Below are positions 17,112 to 26,691 of a stretch of 64,000 bases of DNA, piece after piece. The notes under the pieces are model-generated. The model had not been told where the DNA came from. It saw nothing but the letters and a program-made list of their open reading frames with translations, and searched no databases. The DNA comes from Mycolicibacterium bacteremicum (GTDB lineage: Bacteria; Actinomycetota; Actinomycetes; Mycobacteriales; Mycobacteriaceae). The stretch lies in contig NZ_CALUAE010000024.1 of assembly GCF_943913955.1 (NCBI RefSeq), forward strand, positions 1 through 64,000, read 5' to 3'. Every line of letters starts with the position of its first letter. The first letter of the stretch is position 1. Made by a program: the position numbers and the translations under genes.

Positions 17112-18164
17112 CTAGCCGGCGAGCACCCCGGCGGCGACCTTCGGCTTCCAGTCGCTGGTGAGCAGCGCACCGTAGTTGGCCTCACGGTCGTTGCGGTTGG
17201 CGGTGTCGAGATCGCGCACAGCATGGATGAACGCCGGCCCGGCCCAGCCGACGGCGGCCGCGGCGCCGAGCACGTCGACGATCTGCTTGGCCTGCTCCTG
17301 CTGGCTCACCCCATCGCCAGGGATGTCACTGGTTGAGGCGCCCATCTCGGTCAGCCAGATCTTCTTGCCGCCGTCGCCGTTGGCGGCCATCACGTCATGC
17401 ATGCGCAGCACATCGGACCAGCCGTTGTTGCTGTCGGCGGCCAGGCCACCGGGGAACACATAGGGATGCGCGGCGGCCGCGTCGAAGGAGCCCTTGGCGC
17501 CCGCGGCATACATCTGCTGCAGGAATCCCGGGGGCGAGTCCGGCCCGTTCAGCGGGCTGAGCCCGGCCGCGACGACGGTGGCGCCGGGGTTGGCGCCCTT
17601 GATGGCCGGGTAGGCGGCCTTGAGCATGTCGGTGTAGCGGACGGCCTTGTTGTCGGCGAAGCCCATGAACAGCGGCAGGTTCGGCTCGTTCCAGACCTCC
17701 CAGGCGTTGATGCGCCCGGCGTAGCGGCTGGCCGCCGCGGCGGCGAAGGCGCCGAAGTCGGCGTAGTTCTTGGGCGGCGAGGACGGGAACAGCAACTGCG
17801 CGCCCTCGGTCCGTGCCCAGAACGGGGTGTTGGAGATCAGCCCGAGGATGCGCAGCCCGTTGCTGCTCGCGGCGTTGACCAGGCTGTCGAAGTAGCCCCA
17901 GTTGTATTCGCCCGGGCCGACCCCGACGATGCCCCAGTCCAGGGGCAGCCGCACCCAGGAGGCGCCGGTCTTGGCGACCGCGGCGATCTCGCGGGCCGAA
18001 TCACCCGGGTTCCCGGTGGCCCAGGTGTAGCCCTGGGCGAACCCGTAGCCGTCGGCGGGCGCGGTGACCGCGTACGCCGGCGCGGGCGCCACCGACACCA
18101 TCGACGTGACCAACGCAACCAGCACCGCGGCGCGGCCCAGCTTCCTGCCCAGAGTTTTCCGCAT
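17112..18164 (-). CDS. Secreted glycoside hydrolase (GH5/GH39-like TIM barrel)
   Basis: A 350-residue exported protein. Residues 1-32 are a basic start, a hydrophobic core and an APAYA cleavage site. The mature part reads as a clan GH-A barrel: WVRLPLDWGIV, then AWEVWNEPNLP with acid/base Glu160, and IWLTEMGAS with nucleophile Glu273. Such enzymes cut beta-linked polysaccharides; the fold resembles PslG-like exopolysaccharide hydrolases. It heads the rmlD-wbbL-manB operon with a five-base gap and faces lcp1. An in-frame ATG at 18230 would lengthen the N-terminus; the chosen ATG places the signal peptide normally. The substrate is not known. Confidence 0.8.
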   Translation of the reverse strand: MRKTLGRKLGRAAVLVALVTSMVSVAPAPAYAVTAPADGYGFAQGYTWATGNPGDSAREIAAVAKTGASWVRLPLDWGIVGVGPGEYNWGYFDSLVNAASSNGLRILGLISNTPFWARTEGAQLLFPSSPPKNYADFGAFAAAAASRYAGRINAWEVWNEPNLPLFMGFADNKAVRYTDMLKAAYPAIKGANPGATVVAAGLSPLNGPDSPPGFLQQMYAAGAKGSFDAAAAHPYVFPGGLAADSNNGWSDVLRMHDVMAANGDGGKKIWLTEMGASTSDIPGDGVSQQEQAKQIVDVLGAAAAVGWAGPAFIHAVRDLDTANRNDREANYGALLTSDWKPKVAAGVLAG

Positions 18165-18368
18165 GACCGACAATTTACCGGACCTTTCCTGCACGTATCG
18201 AGCGAACTCCCTGCGCAGACCGGGGTTCATGAGCGGATGCCGGACGCGTCCGTCGTGCACTGTGTCGTTCGCTCGACCGTTGCCGTTACCGGTCGCCGCG
18301 GCGGCGGGATGCGGCACCGACCGGTTGGCACGCCGACGCGCTTGGGCGGACATCGCAGGGCCGGACAG

Positions 18369-18374
18369 TAGCCT
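18369..18374 (+). promoter_or_regulatory. -10 element of lcp1, leaderless
   Basis: TAGCCT lies six bases before the lcp1 ATG at 18381, so transcription would begin at or next to the start codon. This is common in mycobacteria. No good -35 element was found. Confidence 0.4.
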
Positions 18375-18380
18375 GGGCTG

Positions 18381-19880
18381 ATGCAGATTCGGCTGACCAG
18401 GACGGTCGGCGTCATCGCCGCGGTCGCGGTCGTGGCGTCCACCGGCGTGGCCTGGAGCACGGTCCGCTCGTTCGAGGACGGTATCCATCACGTCAACTCG
18501 GCGGCACTGGGCGGCGGCGGCGAGGACGGGGCCATCGACATCCTGCTGGTCGGCGTCGACAGCCGCACCGACGCGCACGGAAACCCGCTCTCGCCCGAGG
18601 AGTTGGCCGAGCTGCGGGTCGGCGACGACGTGGCCACCAACACCGACACCATCATCCTGGTCCGCATCCCCAACAACGGGAAGTCGGCCACCGCCATCTC
18701 CATCCCCCGCGACACCTACGTCGAGCTGCCCGACAACGAGGGCAAGATGAAGATCAACGGGGTGTACGGCGACGCCAAGCTCGCGACCATGAAGGACCTG
18801 ATCGAGGTCCAGGGAATGGACCCGGTCGAGGGTGAGAAGGAAGGTATCGAGGCCGGCCGCGAGGCGCTGATCAAGACCGTCGCCCACCTCACCGGGGTCA
18901 CCGTCGACCACTACGCCGAAATCGGGCTGCTCGGCTTCAGTCTGATCACCGACGCCCTCGGCGGTGTCAACGTGTGCCTGAAGAACCCGGTGTACGAGCC
19001 TCTTTCGGGTGCCGACTTCCCCGCGGGCTGGCAGAAGCTGGACGGCCCACGGGCATTGAGCTTCGTGCGGCAACGCCACGACCTGCCGCGCGGCGATCTG
19101 GACCGGGTGACCCGCCAGCAATCGGTGATGGCATCGCTGGCCCACGAGGTGATCTCGGGCAAGACGCTGTCCAGCCCGGCGACGCTGAACCGGCTGCAGA
19201 CGGCCGTGCAGCGGTCGGTGGTGCTCTCCGACGGCTGGAACATCATGGATTTCATCTCCCAGCTGCAGGAGATCGCGGCCGGCTCGGTGGCGTTCGCCAC
19301 CATCCCGATCCTGCGGGAGGACGGCTGGAGCGACGACGGCATGCAGTCGGTGGTGCGCATCGACCAGGACCAGGTCAAGGAATGGGTCGAAAGCCTGCTC
19401 AACGAGCAGGCCGAGGGCAACACCGAGAAGGTGGCCTACTCCCCGGACAAGACCACCGTCGACGTCGTCAACGACACCGATGTCAACGGACTCGCCGCGG
19501 CCGTCTCCGAGGTGCTGACCGGCGGCGGGTTCACCGCGGGCGCGGTCGGCAATCACGACGGCGAACGGGTGGCCAACAGCATGGTCCGCGCGCCGAGCGT
19601 CGACGACCTCGGCGCGCAGGCGGTGTCCAAACAGCTGGGCAACCTGACGGTCGTCGAGGACCCGTCGATGGCACCGGGCACCGTGCAGGTGGTGCTCTCC
19701 GACGATTACTCCGGACCGGGATCGGGCCTGGAGGGCACCACGCCGTCGGCGGATCCGGCCTCCAGCGACTGGTACGAGGGCTATCAGGGTGACGGCCTGG
19801 TCTCCTCGACCGAGACCGCTCCCCCGCCGCCGTCGCCGATCATCACCGCGGGCTCCGACGATCCGCAGTGCGTGAACTGA
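18381..19880 (+). CDS. lcp1: LytR-CpsA-Psr (LCP) family cell-wall ligase
   Basis: A 499-residue membrane-anchored phosphotransferase with one N-terminal membrane segment (about residues 5-27). The LCP domain follows: DILLVGVDSRTD, the conserved arginine/aspartate core TNTDTIILVRIPNNGK and ISIPRDTYVELPD, and GPRALSFVRQRHDLPRGDLDR. A LytR_C-type domain (about 350-440) and an acidic, proline-rich tail complete it. Rv3267 at this position has been reported to ligate arabinogalactan to peptidoglycan. Outside the membrane it would use decaprenyl-linked glycan, possibly also other polymers. The next gene starts two bases after its stop. Confidence 0.92.
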   Translation: MQIRLTRTVGVIAAVAVVASTGVAWSTVRSFEDGIHHVNSAALGGGGEDGAIDILLVGVDSRTDAHGNPLSPEELAELRVGDDVATNTDTIILVRIPNNGKSATAISIPRDTYVELPDNEGKMKINGVYGDAKLATMKDLIEVQGMDPVEGEKEGIEAGREALIKTVAHLTGVTVDHYAEIGLLGFSLITDALGGVNVCLKNPVYEPLSGADFPAGWQKLDGPRALSFVRQRHDLPRGDLDRVTRQQSVMASLAHEVISGKTLSSPATLNRLQTAVQRSVVLSDGWNIMDFISQLQEIAAGSVAFATIPILREDGWSDDGMQSVVRIDQDQVKEWVESLLNEQAEGNTEKVAYSPDKTTVDVVNDTDVNGLAAAVSEVLTGGGFTAGAVGNHDGERVANSMVRAPSVDDLGAQAVSKQLGNLTVVEDPSMAPGTVQVVLSDDYSGPGSGLEGTTPSADPASSDWYEGYQGDGLVSSTETAPPPPSPIITAGSDDPQCVN

Positions 19881-19881
19881 C

Positions 19882-20604
19882 GTGGCGGCCGTGACGGTCA
19901 GCGGCGCGCTGCTGGACCCGCTGCTGCAGCGCGATCCGGTCAGCCCGCGGATCACCTATTACGACGACGCGACCGGGGAACGCATCGAGCTGTCGACGGT
20001 GACGCTGGCCAACTGGGCGGCCAAGACGGCGAACCTGTTACGCGATGAGCTCGGCGCCGGGCCCGGCAGCCGGGTCGCGGTGTTGCTGCCCGCGCACTGG
20101 CAGACCGCGGCGGTGCTGCTGGGCATCTGGTGGATCGGCGCGGAGGTGGTGCTCGGCGGCGCCGCCGGTGCCGATGCCGAGGTGGCGCTGTGCACGGCCG
20201 ACCGGCTCGATGAGGCCGACGCGGCCGTCGGCATGGGTGAGGTGGTGGCGCTGTCGCTGGACCCGTTCGGCAAGCCGGTACCGGATCTGCCGATCGGGGT
20301 CACCGATTACGCGACCTCGGTGCGGGTGCACGGCGACCAGATCGTCCCCGAGCGCGCACCCGGGCCGGCGCTGGCCGGCCGCAGCGCCGATGAGGTGCTG
20401 GCCGCGGCGCGGGCCTCGGCCGAGGCGCAGGGACTGACCGGTACCGATCGCGTGCTGTCCGCGGCGGCCTGGACCACCCCTGCCGACCTCGAGGCGCACC
20501 TGCTCGCGGTGCTCGCCGCGGGGGCCTCGCTGGTCCAGGTGAGCAATCCGGACGCCGGGCGGCTACCGCGACGCCGAGAGATGGAGAAGGTCACCCGGGG
20601 CTGA
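19882..20604 (+). CDS. TIGR03089-type protein (partial acyl-AMP ligase fold)
   Basis: A 240-residue actinobacterial protein of unknown function. It resembles only the N-terminal part of adenylate-forming enzymes, for example LSTVTLANWAAKTANLLRDELGAGPGSRVAVLLPAHWQTAAVLLGIWWIGA. It lacks the AMP-binding signature and C-terminal lobe, so it should not be catalytic as an acyl-CoA synthetase. It starts two bases after lcp1 and corresponds to Rv3268. The GTG at 19882 is used; a second GTG at 19891 is possible. Confidence 0.75.
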   Translation: MAAVTVSGALLDPLLQRDPVSPRITYYDDATGERIELSTVTLANWAAKTANLLRDELGAGPGSRVAVLLPAHWQTAAVLLGIWWIGAEVVLGGAAGADAEVALCTADRLDEADAAVGMGEVVALSLDPFGKPVPDLPIGVTDYATSVRVHGDQIVPERAPGPALAGRSADEVLAAARASAEAQGLTGTDRVLSAAAWTTPADLEAHLLAVLAAGASLVQVSNPDAGRLPRRREMEKVTRG

Positions 20605-20684
20605 GCTGTTCCGGTTAAGGCCGGGATCAAATATCCTAAAGCGTCAATATTCGCTCGCAGTAGGCCTTTTGCTCTCGCAATGAG

Positions 20685-20690
20685 TACCCT
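20685..20690 (+). promoter_or_regulatory. -10 element of the methyltransferase gene, leaderless
   Basis: TACCCT lies seven bases before the GTG at 20698, so the mRNA probably starts on that GTG. This supports the GTG over an in-frame ATG at 20713. Confidence 0.45.
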
Positions 20691-20697
20691 GTGACAC

Positions 20698-21498
20698 GTG
20701 GAAAGCAACGCCATGAAGTTCGCTGCATATCGGCATCTGGGGCATCGACGGGTGCAGGGCTATACGGAGTCCTCGGCCATCGGGTTGCTGCACGCCGTCG
20801 ACGATATTCAGCGCGCGACCGGCGTCAACGGCCCGATCGCCGAGATCGGCGTGCACCACGGCCAGTTGTTCATCGCGATGAAACTGCTCCAGCAACCCGG
20901 TGAGGCGTCCGTCGCGATCGACCTCTTCGAGGACCAGGAAGCAAACATCGACAAGTCCGGCCAGGGTGACCGCGACCGGTTCCTCGGCCACCTGGACAAG
21001 TGGACCGACCGCGACGGGCTGATCATCCACCAGGGTGACTCCACCCAGATCATGCCCGGTGACATCGCCGAGATGTCGGCCGTCCGACTGTTCTCCGTCG
21101 ACGGCGGACACACCCAGGAGATCGTGCTCAGCGATATGCGGCTGGCCGAGAAGAGCCTCGTCGACGGCGGCGTGGTGATCGCCGACGATGTGTTCAACCA
21201 GCAGTGGCCGGGCGTGTGCGTCGGCACCGTGCACTATCTGGAGCAGGGCGGCGCCCTGGTGCCGTTCTACATCGGCTACAACAAGGTGCTGTTCACCCAG
21301 CCCGAGCACGCCGACCGCTACCGGCGCACCCTGGACGCCGCCTACGCAGGCAAGACCATGACGGCGATCTTCGAGTCCACCTTCGTCGGCCACACCGTCA
21401 GCATCCTGGTGCCGGTGCCCAAGCATCCGGCCCACATCGCGCGGCGCAGCGATGCGCTGCGTAGCACCTACCGCAAGGTGACCGGGCTCATCAAATAG
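20698..21498 (+). CDS. Class I SAM-dependent methyltransferase (Methyltransf_24-like)
   Basis: A 266-residue protein with a Rossmann methyltransferase core: motif I-like GPIAEIGVHHGQLFIAM, second-strand acid ASVAIDLFEDQ, and LFSVDGGHTQEIVLSDMRLAEKSLVDGGVVIADDVF around motif IV. Such enzymes often act on sugar or small phenolic hydroxyls. Neighbours (lcp1, TIGR03089, fadE25) do not fix the substrate. It has its own promoter and ends at a strong bidirectional terminator, so it forms a single-gene unit. I do not recall it between the Rv3268 and fadE25 homologues in M. tuberculosis. Confidence 0.75.
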   Translation: MESNAMKFAAYRHLGHRRVQGYTESSAIGLLHAVDDIQRATGVNGPIAEIGVHHGQLFIAMKLLQQPGEASVAIDLFEDQEANIDKSGQGDRDRFLGHLDKWTDRDGLIIHQGDSTQIMPGDIAEMSAVRLFSVDGGHTQEIVLSDMRLAEKSLVDGGVVIADDVFNQQWPGVCVGTVHYLEQGGALVPFYIGYNKVLFTQPEHADRYRRTLDAAYAGKTMTAIFESTFVGHTVSILVPVPKHPAHIARRSDALRSTYRKVTGLIK

Positions 21499-21538
21499 TC
21501 CGGCGGGCAGTCCCCCGCAAGCGGGAGGTGCCCCCACC

Positions 21539-21574
21539 AAAACTGCCCACTTTCATCGGAAAGTGGGCAGTTTT
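21539..21574. terminator. Bidirectional intrinsic terminator
   Basis: A perfect 16-base stem, AAAACTGCCCACTTTC / GAAAGTGGGCAGTTTT, with loop ATCG. A-tract and T-tract at the two ends allow termination on either strand, between the convergent methyltransferase gene and fadE25. Confidence 0.92.
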
Positions 21575-21595
21575 GTGTCTGCTCGCGGGAGAACG

Positions 21596-22756
<1,161 letters not shown>

Positions 22757-22808
22757 CGGGATCTCCTCGCTACTCGCCAGTAACTTTAGCCGGTTAATCC
22801 CGATTCAC

Positions 22809-23333
22809 TCAATCGCCGAGCAATCGACTGCGCAGAGCGGCGTCTTTTTGCAGCACCATCTCTTCCAGGTCGGCCTGGAAGGCCTCGATACGGGCCCGCA
22901 ACGCGGGGTCGGCCGCACCGAGGATCCGCACCGCCAGCAGGCCGGCGTTGCGGGCGCCGCCGATCGACACCGTCGCCACCGGCACCCCGGCGGGCATCTG
23001 CACGATCGACAGCAGCGAGTCCAGGCCGTCCAGTCGCGCCAGCGGCACCGGCACACCGATCACCGGCAGCGGGGTCGCCGAGGCGACCATGCCGGGCAGG
23101 TGGGCCGCCCCGCCGGCACCGGCGATGATGATCTCGATACCGCGCCCGGCGGCGTGCTGTGCGTACTCCAACATCCGGGCCGGGGTGCGGTGCGCCGAGA
23201 CGACGCCGATCTCGAACGGGATGTCGAACTCGGCCAGCGCGGTCACCGCGGCCTCCATCACCGACCAGTCGCTGTCGCTGCCCATGATGACCCCGACGCG
23301 GGGATGCAGTTTCTCCGTCACCTCAGTGTCCAT
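22809..23333 (-). CDS. purE: N5-carboxyaminoimidazole ribonucleotide mutase
   Basis: A 174-residue class I PurE that moves the carboxyl group of N5-CAIR to C4, giving CAIR in purine synthesis. The family motifs GVIMGSDSDWSVM, SAHRTP with the catalytic His, and AGAGGAAHLPGMVAS are intact. The ATG at 23333 lies inside the end of purK (11-base overlap), so PurK and PurE are translationally coupled. Homologue of Rv3275c. Confidence 0.96.
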   Translation of the reverse strand: MDTEVTEKLHPRVGVIMGSDSDWSVMEAAVTALAEFDIPFEIGVVSAHRTPARMLEYAQHAAGRGIEIIIAGAGGAAHLPGMVASATPLPVIGVPVPLARLDGLDSLLSIVQMPAGVPVATVSIGGARNAGLLAVRILGAADPALRARIEAFQADLEEMVLQKDAALRSRLLGD

Positions 23334-24546
23334 CCCATCCGTCGGTCCACTCGGCGTGCGACAGCCAGTGCGCCGCCCGCTGCGCCCGTTCCCGCAGGGC
23401 CGCAACATAATTCGCATCATCCGGGGAGCCGCCGGCGGCGCCCACGATGTTGACGTGCCCGATCTTGCGGCCCGGCCGTTCACCCTTGCCGTACAGGTGG
23501 ATCTTGGCGTCGGGCATCCGGGCGCACAGGTGGTGCACGCGCTCGTCCATCGACATCGAGGGTGCCTCCGCCGCACCCAGGACATTGCCCATCACCGTCA
23601 CCGGCGCCAGCGCCGAGGTGTCCCCCAGCGGATAGTCCAGCACCGCGCGCAGGTGCTGTTCGAACTGTCCGGTGCGGGCACCGTCCATGCTCCAGTGCCC
23701 GGAGTTGTGCGGGCGCATGGCGAGCTCGTTGACCAGGATCTGACCCGATTCCGTCTCGAAGAGCTCGACGGCCAGCACGCCGACGACACCCAGCTCCTCG
23801 GCCAGCCGCAGGCCCAGCGCCTCGGCACCGGCGGCGAGTTCCAGCGGCAGCCCGGGTGCCGGGGCGATCACCTCGACGCAGATCCCGTTGCGCTGCACGG
23901 TCTGCACCACCGGCCACGCCGCACCCTGCCCGAACGGGGACCGCGCCACCAGCGCCGAGAGCTCGCGGCGCCAGGCCACCCGCTCTTCCAGCATGACCTC
24001 GACGCCGTCGGCGAGGTAGCCGGCGACGGCCTCGCGGGCGTGGGCCAGATCGCGCGCCAGCACGACGCCGCGGCCGTCGTAGCCGCCGCGCACCGTCTTG
24101 ATGACCACCGGCGCGCCGGTCCGCTCGGCGAACGCGTCGACATCCTCGACGGTGCGTACCGCGGCGTAGGCCGGGATCGGCGCACCGAGAGCCTCCAGCT
24201 TGCGGCGCATCACCAGCTTGTCCTGCGCGTGGATCAGCGCCTGTGGCGGCGGGTGCACGGTGACGCCCTCGGCGACCAGCTGTTCCAGGTGCGCGGTCGG
24301 CACGTGTTCGTGGTCGAAGGTCAGCGCGGCCACCCCGACGGCGGCGCGGCGCAACGCGTCCAGATCGGTGTGCGCGCCCACCACCACATCGGGTGTCACC
24401 TGGGCCGCGGGATCGGCCGGGTCGGCGGCCAGCACCCGCAGCGACTGGCCGAGCGCGATGGCGGCCTGATGGGTCATCCTGGCGAGCTGGCCCCCGCCGA
24501 TCATCACGACGGTGGGCGCGCGGGAGGCACTGGGCGTTCGGGGCAC
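23323..24546 (-). CDS. purK: N5-carboxyaminoimidazole ribonucleotide synthetase
   Basis: A 407-residue ATP-grasp enzyme carboxylating AIR with bicarbonate and ATP. Motifs include MIGGGQLARMTHQAA, QDKLVMRRKL, IKTVRGGYDGRGVVLARD, and VNELAMRPHNSGHWSMDGARTGQFEQHLRAV. The GTG at 24546 (VPRTPSASRAPT) leaves a short N-terminal extension as in M. tuberculosis; earlier starts would run through the gtrA promoter. It is the first gene of purK-purE-(fadE25) and is divergent from the GtrA gene. Confidence 0.95.
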   Translation of the reverse strand: MPRTPSASRAPTVVMIGGGQLARMTHQAAIALGQSLRVLAADPADPAAQVTPDVVVGAHTDLDALRRAAVGVAALTFDHEHVPTAHLEQLVAEGVTVHPPPQALIHAQDKLVMRRKLEALGAPIPAYAAVRTVEDVDAFAERTGAPVVIKTVRGGYDGRGVVLARDLAHAREAVAGYLADGVEVMLEERVAWRRELSALVARSPFGQGAAWPVVQTVQRNGICVEVIAPAPGLPLELAAGAEALGLRLAEELGVVGVLAVELFETESGQILVNELAMRPHNSGHWSMDGARTGQFEQHLRAVLDYPLGDTSALAPVTVMGNVLGAAEAPSMSMDERVHHLCARMPDAKIHLYGKGERPGRKIGHVNIVGAAGGSPDDANYVAALRERAQRAAHWLSHAEWTDGWDGH

Positions 24547-24639
24547 GGCACATATGGTGTCATGTCCGGCGGACCCGGTATGCGGACCGTCGGCACCGGC
24601 GGTGACCTGCACAGGTTCACGTTGGGCTGGCCGTTTACG

Positions 24640-24645
24640 TAGACT
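24640..24645 (+). promoter_or_regulatory. -10 element of the GtrA gene, leaderless
   Basis: TAGACT lies eight bases before the GTG at 24654. TTCACG 18 bases further upstream could be the -35 element. Transcription probably starts at the GTG. Confidence 0.4.
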
Positions 24646-24653
24646 GCTTCCTC

Positions 24654-25406
24654 GTGTCCTTTGCTGATGCCACGATTGCGCGGCTCCCCCGCGGACTCCG
24701 GCCCTTCGCCGAGCGGCACCATGAGCTCATCAAGTTCGCACTGGTCGGTGCGACGACGTTCATCATCGACTCGGCGATCTTCTACACGCTGAAGCTGACC
24801 GTGTTGGAGCCCAAGCCGGTGACCGCGAAGATCATCGCCGGCATCGTCGCGGTGATCGCCTCCTACATCCTGAACCGGGAGTGGAGCTTCAAGGACCGCG
24901 GCGGCCGGGAGCGGCACCACGAGGCGCTGCTGTTCTTCGGCGTCAGCGGTGTCGGCGTGCTGCTGGCGATGGCTCCGCTGTATTTCTCCAGCTACGTGCT
25001 GGGGCTACGGGTGCCCGAGGTGTCGCTGACGGTGGAGAACATCGCCGACTTCATCTCGGCCTACGTCATCGGCAACCTACTGCAGATGGCGTTCCGGTTC
25101 TGGGCGTTCCGGCGCTGGGTCTTCCCCGACGAGTTCGCCCGCAATCCCGAGAAGGCACTGGAGTCCACGTTGACCGCGGGCGGTATCGCCGAGGCGTTCG
25201 AGGACCATGCCGAGACGGGCCGCAACGGCCACGCCGCCGACGGCGGCCATCTCGGCCACGCCGCCGACAGCGGCCATCTCGGCCAGAGCGTCGGCCTGGC
25301 GCAGAACGGCGCCCACAACGGGTCTGTCACCCCGCTGCACCGCAGCGTGCCCGGGCCCGATCAGCTCGGCGATTCCTCCGAGTCGAGGGTGTCGAAGACT
25401 TCGTGA
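24654..25406 (+). CDS. GtrA-family membrane protein
   Basis: A 250-residue protein with four membrane segments in residues about 22-150 (FALVGATTFIIDSAIFYTL, then TAKIIAGIVAVIASYILNREWSF, and two more). This is the GtrA fold implicated in flipping polyprenyl-phosphate sugars or in cell-wall glycan synthesis. It matches Rv3277. A cytosolic tail of about 90 residues has two copies of a 9-residue GHAADGGHL unit. The 3' end overlaps the convergent PH-domain gene by 46 bases. The lipid-sugar partner is not known. Confidence 0.88.
   Translation: MSFADATIARLPRGLRPFAERHHELIKFALVGATTFIIDSAIFYTLKLTVLEPKPVTAKIIAGIVAVIASYILNREWSFKDRGGRERHHEALLFFGVSGVGVLLAMAPLYFSSYVLGLRVPEVSLTVENIADFISAYVIGNLLQMAFRFWAFRRWVFPDEFARNPEKALESTLTAGGIAEAFEDHAETGRNGHAADGGHLGHAADSGHLGQSVGLAQNGAHNGSVTPLHRSVPGPDQLGDSSESRVSKTS
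25227..25280 (+). repeat. 27-bp tandem repeat inside the GtrA gene
   Basis: Two 27-base units with one mismatch encode GHAADGGHL and GHAADSGHL in the hydrophilic tail, followed by a partial third unit. Copy number is likely to vary between strains. Confidence 0.85.
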
Positions 25407-25879
25407 TAGAGCAGGGAATGCACCTGCTCCACGCGCGGAATGTCGTAGAACTCCAGCGGATCCTGTGACGCCGATTCGATGATCAGCGTGCCGGTGCGCA
25501 GCATCCGGTCGAGCAGACCGTGCTTGAACTCCACGCTGTTGATGCGCGCGAGCGGGATGTCGATGCCGCTGCGGGTCAGCAGGCCGTGACGGAACATGAC
25601 GCGCCGGTCGGTGATCACGAAGTGTGTCGTCCACCATGTCAGGAACGGCCATACCGAGAGCCAGCCGACCAGGATCAGCCAGACGGCGGCCAGGACGCCG
25701 AACAGGATCCGCTTGGCGTTGTCGTCCCAGTCGGTCTGATTGACCCAGCCCGCGCCGAACGCGGCCGCCGTGCTGGCCAGCAGCAGCACCAGGATGGCCC
25801 CCAGCAGCCGTTTCCAGTGCGGGTGCCGATGCAGTACGACACGTTCGTCCCTGGCCAGGACGTTTTCCGGATAGCCCAC
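25361..25879 (-). CDS. Bacterial PH-domain membrane protein
   Basis: A 172-residue protein with two membrane helices (LLGAILVLLLASTAAAFGAGW and VLAAVWLILVGWLSVWPFLTWW) followed by a bacterial pleckstrin-like domain (FVITDRRVMFRHGLLTRSGIDIPLARINSVEF, DPLEFYDIPRVEQVHSLLYHEV). It matches Rv3278c. The function is unknown; such domains are linked with envelope stress. It follows birA by 11 bases and is probably co-transcribed. Confidence 0.85.
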   Translation of the reverse strand: MGYPENVLARDERVVLHRHPHWKRLLGAILVLLLASTAAAFGAGWVNQTDWDDNAKRILFGVLAAVWLILVGWLSVWPFLTWWTTHFVITDRRVMFRHGLLTRSGIDIPLARINSVEFKHGLLDRMLRTGTLIIESASQDPLEFYDIPRVEQVHSLLYHEVFDTLDSEESPS

Positions 25880-25890
25880 GAGAGTGGACT

Positions 25891-26691
25891 CTACTCAAAC
25901 ACCTCGCCGGACAGCGGGCGTAAATGCACAATATCGGCGGCCGCCACCACGTCGGTTCCGGCGCCGGTGTCGATGCACAGGCGGCCCTGCTCGTCGATTG
26001 CCGCCGCGGTGCCCGCGATCTCCCGGCCGCCCGGCAGCAGCGCGCGCACCGACCGGCCCAGGGTCGCCGACCGGGCCCGGTAGTCGGCCAGCAATCCTTC
26101 ACCGTCGCCGGCCTGCCAGGCCTGCACCCGGGTGCCCAACTGCTGCAACAGGGTGCGTGCCACCTCGGTGCGGTCGGTGCCCGCGCCGAGGATCTGCATG
26201 GAGGTGGCCTGCGCCTGGCCCAGTTCGTCGGGGGTGACGGCCACGTTCAGGCCGATGCCGAGCACCACGACCGGTGCCGGCGAGGCCACCTCGGCGAGGA
26301 TGCCGGCGATCTTGGCGCCGTCGACCTGCACATCGTTGGGCCACTTCAGCCCGGCGGTGACCCCGTGGGCGGCCAGCGTGTCGACGACGGCGACCCCGGC
26401 CAGCAGCGGCAGCAGTCCCCACCGGTCCTCGGCCACCCCGGCCGCGGAGATGCCGACCGACACCACGACCAGCCCGCGTGGCACCGCCTGCCAGCTGCGC
26501 CCGCCGCGGCCACGGCCGGCCGCCTGGTGCTCGGCCAGCAGCACGGCACCGGCGATCTGCTCGTCGGCCGACCGGGCGATCAGGTCGGCATTGGTGGACC
26601 CGGTCTGTTCGACGACGTCGAGCCGGTGCCACGGCGCGGCCAGTCCGGCGCGCAGCGATCCGGCGTCCAGTGGCGCCCGGTCAGCAGTCAT
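25891..26691 (-). CDS. birA: Biotin-[acetyl-CoA-carboxylase] ligase
   Basis: A 266-residue monofunctional biotin protein ligase without an N-terminal DNA-binding domain. It activates biotin as biotinyl-AMP and attaches it to the lysine of AccA3-type carriers. The biotin site GRGRGGRSWQAVPRGLVVVSV, the catalytic lysine segment LKWPNDVQVDGAKIAGIL and GIGLNVAV are intact. Its start overlaps the upstream lipase gene by 11 bases, so it can be translated from the same mRNA as the polysaccharide genes. Homologue of Rv3279c, which in M. tuberculosis lies next to accD5. Confidence 0.95.
   Translation of the reverse strand: MTADRAPLDAGSLRAGLAAPWHRLDVVEQTGSTNADLIARSADEQIAGAVLLAEHQAAGRGRGGRSWQAVPRGLVVVSVGISAAGVAEDRWGLLPLLAGVAVVDTLAAHGVTAGLKWPNDVQVDGAKIAGILAEVASPAPVVVLGIGLNVAVTPDELGQAQATSMQILGAGTDRTEVARTLLQQLGTRVQAWQAGDGEGLLADYRARSATLGRSVRALLPGGREIAGTAAAIDEQGRLCIDTGAGTDVVAAADIVHLRPLSGEVFE

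Noticed and set aside
17112..19955. A 947-codon minus-strand open frame
   Set aside because: Only 17112-18164 encodes the glycoside hydrolase. The rest lies antisense to lcp1 and has the composition of a GC-rich shadow frame.
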